Positions 59,297 through 64,000 of a stretch of 64,000 nt of DNA are shown here, piece after piece. The position numbers and the translations under genes are program-made. Position 1 is the first letter of the stretch; every line of letters starts with the position of its first letter. The notes below the pieces were generated by a model that was not told the origin of the DNA, made no database searches, and was given only the letters and a program-made list of their open reading frames with translations. The stretch comes from Campylorhamphus procurvoides (taxonomy: Eukaryota > Chordata > Aves > Passeriformes > Dendrocolaptidae): contig WBMV01008303.1 in the NCBI GenBank assembly GCA_013396655.1, forward strand, positions 1 through 64,000, read 5' to 3'.

Positions 59297-62200
59297 CTGC
59301 AACAAAAAGGAAGTGTAATTTTAGTTTGTGGACTTGAAATATGCTTTTAATATACCTTTATAAATTCATATTACTATTTGAAAGGAAGAATAAATAGCAT
59401 TTTATGAACTGTTGACTAGCACCAATGAAGCTTTCCATAAAATCCGATGTTTTTCTCTTCTGTTAACAACTCACACACCATTAATTACTTGTCATCTTGG
59501 GGATATTTTTTAACACATACTTTTCAGCATTTGTCACTTTGTCTATTTGCTATTTAGAATCATTTACAGTAAGACTTAGACCAAAAACCAGACATTTTCT
59601 TTTGGTTTGCTGACTCATTGGCACATACTTAATATGAGTAACAACTAATAATAAACAGCAATCACTACAGAAAAATGTCAAGACATTCATGAAGAACTAA
59701 TTGTTCTCCCATACTTCACTTTATGCTCAAATATTAGATCTCATAAATAGCTGCTTACAGACAAGAAGTTATATAGAAGCTTTCCTATTGTTTAAAAAAA
59801 ATAAAAACTCCACAGACTATTTCTTCTGCAGTACAATAATTTTGTACTTTTACTTTCTGACTTGTCCTTGTTCAATGAGAGGTTATAGATAGGAGAAAGA
59901 AATTAATACTTTCAAAGAACATCACAGAATCTGGTATCCTTGTGAACACACTAAGGCAAATGTTGGAAATTCAGAGCAGTTCCCAGGAAGCAGATATGAG
60001 GGACTTGTAAGCAGTACTGTTTTGGGGGAAGAACATATTCTGAATATATCCCACAAGCTTTTTCTTCCAGAGAAACAGGGGGCCACTTAAAAAACTTTTT
60101 ATGATTTTTCAGAGGTTTAGTTCATGGCAAATACCCTTCTTTCATGTGACAGGGCTTAGGTTCAGGACCAACATGAGTACTCAGCTTTGAGTTGGATTTA
60201 ATAATATCATAATATCAAGGTTTATAATATATAAAACTTCATCTCTGACTTGAGGCATTTCAAACTTGCCCAAATTATCTGCAACACTGCTGGAGCACTA
60301 TGACGAGTCTTTCTGAGTACAAAGAATGCAATTTCTAGAGCACAGAGCTTTCAGAAGGCGACGAAGTCCCTCACCTGACAAAAGGAGCAGCAGCAGCCCT
60401 GAGTCCCTGGAGAAGTGAAATTCAGTTAATGTGCTCCAAAACATAACCTGTGTGTTGGCATAAAATTGCCAGCTGAGTTAATCTCTCATTTTACATCTTT
60501 ACCACTAAAATATATTATAAAACTCCCACACAACAGAACGTGAACAGTTATTTAGGCTGTAAATTCTTCAGGGCACAAAGCAGTATTTTACACATATACA
60601 GTGCCTGAGACAATGGGGCACTGTTCTTACTGCACTGGGTAGACAAATAAAAAATAGAAATAACCTCATTTCTAGACAGGCAACAATGCCTATTGACCTA
60701 CAGCTGTTAGAAATTCTTCAAGAAAGAAAATGCAGTATTTCTGGAATTTGAAAACATTCTGAAAAAAGCTCTTCAAATCCAACCTCAGCAAACGTAAAAT
60801 AAAACATTTCTCTGCTTTCTGCAAGCTGTGTAAAATGAAAACTCTGAATGGAAAAATTTTCTCGATTCCTAGAAGCGTTGCAAAATGGTATTGTAAATCC
60901 TTATGGAAAATACTGAAAGATCAGTTTGTTTATAAAAGGGAAAAAAAGAGTTTTCATCCTGCCCTAGATGAGCAGCTTCGAGCTTGCCAAGGCAAACACA
61001 AATGTCCAGCTCACCAGTCAGGGTCAAGGATGTGGAAAATAAATACAAAAAACAAAATCTTTAAATAGAATTTATGGTATGATTCAAGCCAGAGAAAAGC
61101 AGAAATCCCAAGTTTAGACAGATAGTCCCTCTTTGTCTGGACCACTCCAATCTCCTGAAAAAAAGCCCATAAACCACAACCCTGACAAACACACCACTGG
61201 CACAGCAGTACAATGAATACTTTTAAAAATACGCCATGAGGTGATTCAAAGACAAAGTGAAAGGAGCCAACTGACAGTGCTAAAAAAGTCTCCTTTATCT
61301 CCACAAGAGATCCACAGGGAGTGTATTCAGCTCCTCCACTCCGACCTGTGCCATCATCGCCCTGATCTGAGCAGAGTGGGTGAGCAGGAGGGCAAACTCC
61401 CTGTTTGGCTCTTCATTTTGTACAGAGAAAGGCTGGTAAGGTGCCAGCTACATAAGTAATTTTGTGATAGGCAAACACTTCCATCCAGGAACTGACTGCT
61501 CCATGATTGCTGCAAAGCCTGGAGAGCTGGTTTGCTCTCCACGTCTCCTCTGCAGTGCTGTCCTGCTCTATCGCCCTGTACAACCCAGACAGAAGCTCCA
61601 GTGGCACTGCCAGGGCTTTTTCTTGGAAGCAAAGGGCAAAAAGTGCTTCCCTGAGTTTAGCCTTACTGGTTTAGGACAGGCAACCCCTGGAGAGCCCAAG
61701 GAACCTGACAGCCCAAGCACATGCAAAGCCTATGAGGAATATAAATATGTTAGGAAAAAGTGAAAAGAATGACAATCAAATTCTCTCCTATCAAGCACAG
61801 CTCTTTTCTAGGAGGCTTTTAACAAAAAAAAAATTTCAAAAAGACTGCAACTGAGATTCACAGGTATTTAACCACTACTCAAACACCCTGGACTGAGAAG
61901 GACTTTTAAATGTCTGAAAAATATGCTATCATTTTACCTCCCAAAGGACAGACAGTTTTACGAGACAGTTTACATTTCATCCAACTATGAGAGCAGGCAG
62001 AGCCATCAAACTATAGAAAGGTTTGGGTTGGAATGGACCTTAAAGGTCATCTTCTCCCACCCCTCGCCACAGGCAGGGAGACCTTCCACCATCCCAGGTT
62101 GCTCCAAGCCCTGTCCAACCTGGCCTTGCACACTTCCAGGACTGGGGCACAACTTTGTGTGTCAAATCTTACGAAGGTTCATAAAGAACAAGTAGAGGTA

Positions 62201-64000
62201 CCTTAATAAATGACATGCAAAGGGAGGAGGTAAACATGAAACAAAAGTGAAGAATTCAAGACAGATGTTAACGATTGCAAATTAACTTAAGCTACAGGGT
62301 ATTGTACAAAGGAAGTTGTGTGAGATGTCAATACTGACAGCTAAATTATCACAGGCTCTCAACTAAAAGTAAATAGGTGTTTTCATGAAAGACATTTAAA
62401 CTCTAATAGACTATGACTATGCAAACTTTGGATATTACTTCAAAAGAGTAAACCTTTTAAGAGGGGAAATCATGAAATACAGAAAGCTGTGGAACCTTAT
62501 GCCCAAAATGAGTGTTATGAGAAGAATCTTATATTCAAACAAAGCTGTTAATTGAGATTTTGTTCTCACTTCTCTTCTGTCCCGAGCACACCTGGGTGAG
62601 TCAAACCCAAATGCAGCTACAGGCAACGACAGGAGAAGTCATAAAATGAGAAGATAAAAAAGCAGCTGTCAACCCCACCCCAGCCTGCCCAAATCTGGGC
62701 AGATTATCTGAATGCAGCTGTTTCTTCAAATACGTGCTTTTATATTCAAACTTCTTTATAGAACTTCTTAAATTTCACATGCAAATTACGCCTAGTCAGG
62801 ATAAGAGCAGAATTCCCACACTTGTTTTCTTGAAGTTGCAAGCATTATTTTAATAAGTAATAGCAAGAGTGGGGGGGAAGGGGGAAGCCCTGTGTAGTAA
62901 CTGTACACAAGCTCTTCCTGATTGATTTTACACAGTTCCAGATTGCAAGTTCAATAGATCCCACTGAAGAGAGAGTTTTGTATTTCCTCCATACAACAGT
63001 AACACCTGGTACCTGCAACTGAACTTCCACAACAATAGTTCCAAAATTGGTGTTCACCTACTGAGACAGGTAGTAGCTTTGCATCTTAGAATTAACACAC
63101 GTGATTCAAACAGATAACAACTGCTGATCTTATAAATAAACTTGCAAGAAATATAAATGTACCTTTAGGGGATTATTAAAAGTTTCTGGCCTCCAAACAG
63201 ACAAATAAACCCCCACACATACTCTTTTCTACACACAACTGAGATGATTTACATACACATGTACCAAAACACTCTGCTTAGAAGAACCTGAAGTAGTTTT
63301 ACTATGTAAACCACAGTGTTTACTATGCTATAAATGCTTCAGATATGGTGAGGAGTAAAGACTAAAATTCTATGGGCAGAGACAAAGGCTGAAAATTAGT
63401 TACATCAATCAAACAGCACAAGTGAGTATCACACGAGAACACGCAGCTTCCCAGATCAATTAAGGCTTATCAGATCTTATTCTATGATTCAGAAATAAAC
63501 CTTTAGGAAATTTAATGAAAAAAAGAATACATTCAAGCATCTGTTTAAATTTAAAGCAACTAAATTATTTTATAGCTATAAAATGCGAGCTTTCTGATAA
63601 ATATGGTATGAAACATGTTCTTTTTCGATGCTGTGCCACAAAGACAATACATTCGAACTTTGGGCAGCCTAAACTACTTTACAACTTATGTATGTGTGGC
63701 TAAATGCACTTTACTAGAAATGAACTACACAGAGCAGGCTGCATGAACGCACCTCATGTGACCTGTTCCATATTCTTCTTGGTCCACTGGCTGCATCTTT
63801 CAGAAACGGAAAAAAAATGAAAATGCACTTTGAAATTCATCAAATACCTGCAAGTTCTAACCTGCAACTTTTCCAGACTTTATGGTATAGACCGAGGGGG
63901 ACAATTATGAAGTTCAGCACCCTCCCTTGATCTTGGGTACCTGCTGCACAGTAAGCACTACCCTTCATCTTCCTGAAACCGAAAACACTTCAAGCATTCT
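59297..64000 (-). other. ATG7: ATG7 last intron (partial)
   Basis: About 4.7 kb from the acceptor of the last coding exon to the window edge, with no recognisable ATG7 exon. It contains one CR1 fragment at 62006-62153 and AT-rich sequence. ORFs such as 61011-61304 and 61464-61763 show no domain and are treated as chance. Confidence 0.8.
62006..62153 (-). mobile_element. CR1 LINE 3' fragment in ATG7 intron
   Basis: 'aggtttgggttggaatggac' then 'cttaaaggtcatcttctccc', 'ccacaggcagggagaccttc' and 'ctgtccaacctggccttgca' are the reverse complement of a CR1 3' end. It is in the same transcriptional orientation as ATG7. Confidence 0.92.

Noticed and set aside
1..64000. CRISPR arrays, tRNA/rRNA genes, bacterial operons or insertion sequences
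   Set aside because: None seen; exon structure, CR1 elements and intron boundaries show vertebrate nuclear DNA.

Overview
The window is vertebrate, almost certainly avian, nuclear DNA. It holds no bacterial, plasmid or phage features. Coding sequence is sparse, introns are long and AT-rich with GT-AG boundaries, and there are several fragments of CR1 LINEs with the bird/reptile consensus and the ATTCTATGATTC-type 3' end. It also has an ERVL-like LTR, a bird-style minisatellite, and two recognisable vertebrate genes lying tail to tail. The species cannot be fixed from this sequence. No annotation or database was consulted; gene names come from recognising the translated exons.

Positions 1-41120 are the 3' part of VGLL4 on the + strand. 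VGLL4 is a TEAD-binding transcriptional cofactor that antagonises YAP/TAZ. Four coding exons are visible (16009-16198, 32878-33100, 36005-36122, 38230-38498) with compatible phases (2, 1, 0 and 2 leading bases complete a codon). Together they give about 265 residues, lacking only the short, isoform-specific first coding exon, which I did not find and which probably lies upstream. The last exon carries both Tondu (TDU) motifs and is followed by a 3'UTR of about 2.6 kb, which contains an assembly gap and ends after AATAAA at 41099-41104. The first 375 bases are a decayed RTE-like non-LTR retrotransposon C-terminus.

Positions 41121 to about 56570 are intergenic between convergent genes. They hold CR1 fragments, a probable solo LTR (about 55838-56542) and no gene I can support. 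The + strand looks A- and C-rich here, opposite to the VGLL4 side, as if minus-strand transcription runs far past the ATG7 coding end.

Positions about 56570 to 64000 are the 3' end of ATG7 on the minus strand. ATG7 is the E1-like enzyme of autophagy. Its final coding exon (59264-59296) encodes only the last ten residues and the stop. Its 3'UTR lies below that exon, and a large part of its last intron fills the rest of the window.

The two genes are not known to act together; they are convergent neighbours in vertebrates. No convincing new multigene system is present. The most unusual sequence structures are a near-perfect 26-bp-stem hairpin in a VGLL4 intron (17737-17800), a ~199-bp direct duplication (27932-28130 and 28888-29086), the RTE-like relic at the left edge, and the strand-composition switch past the VGLL4 end.
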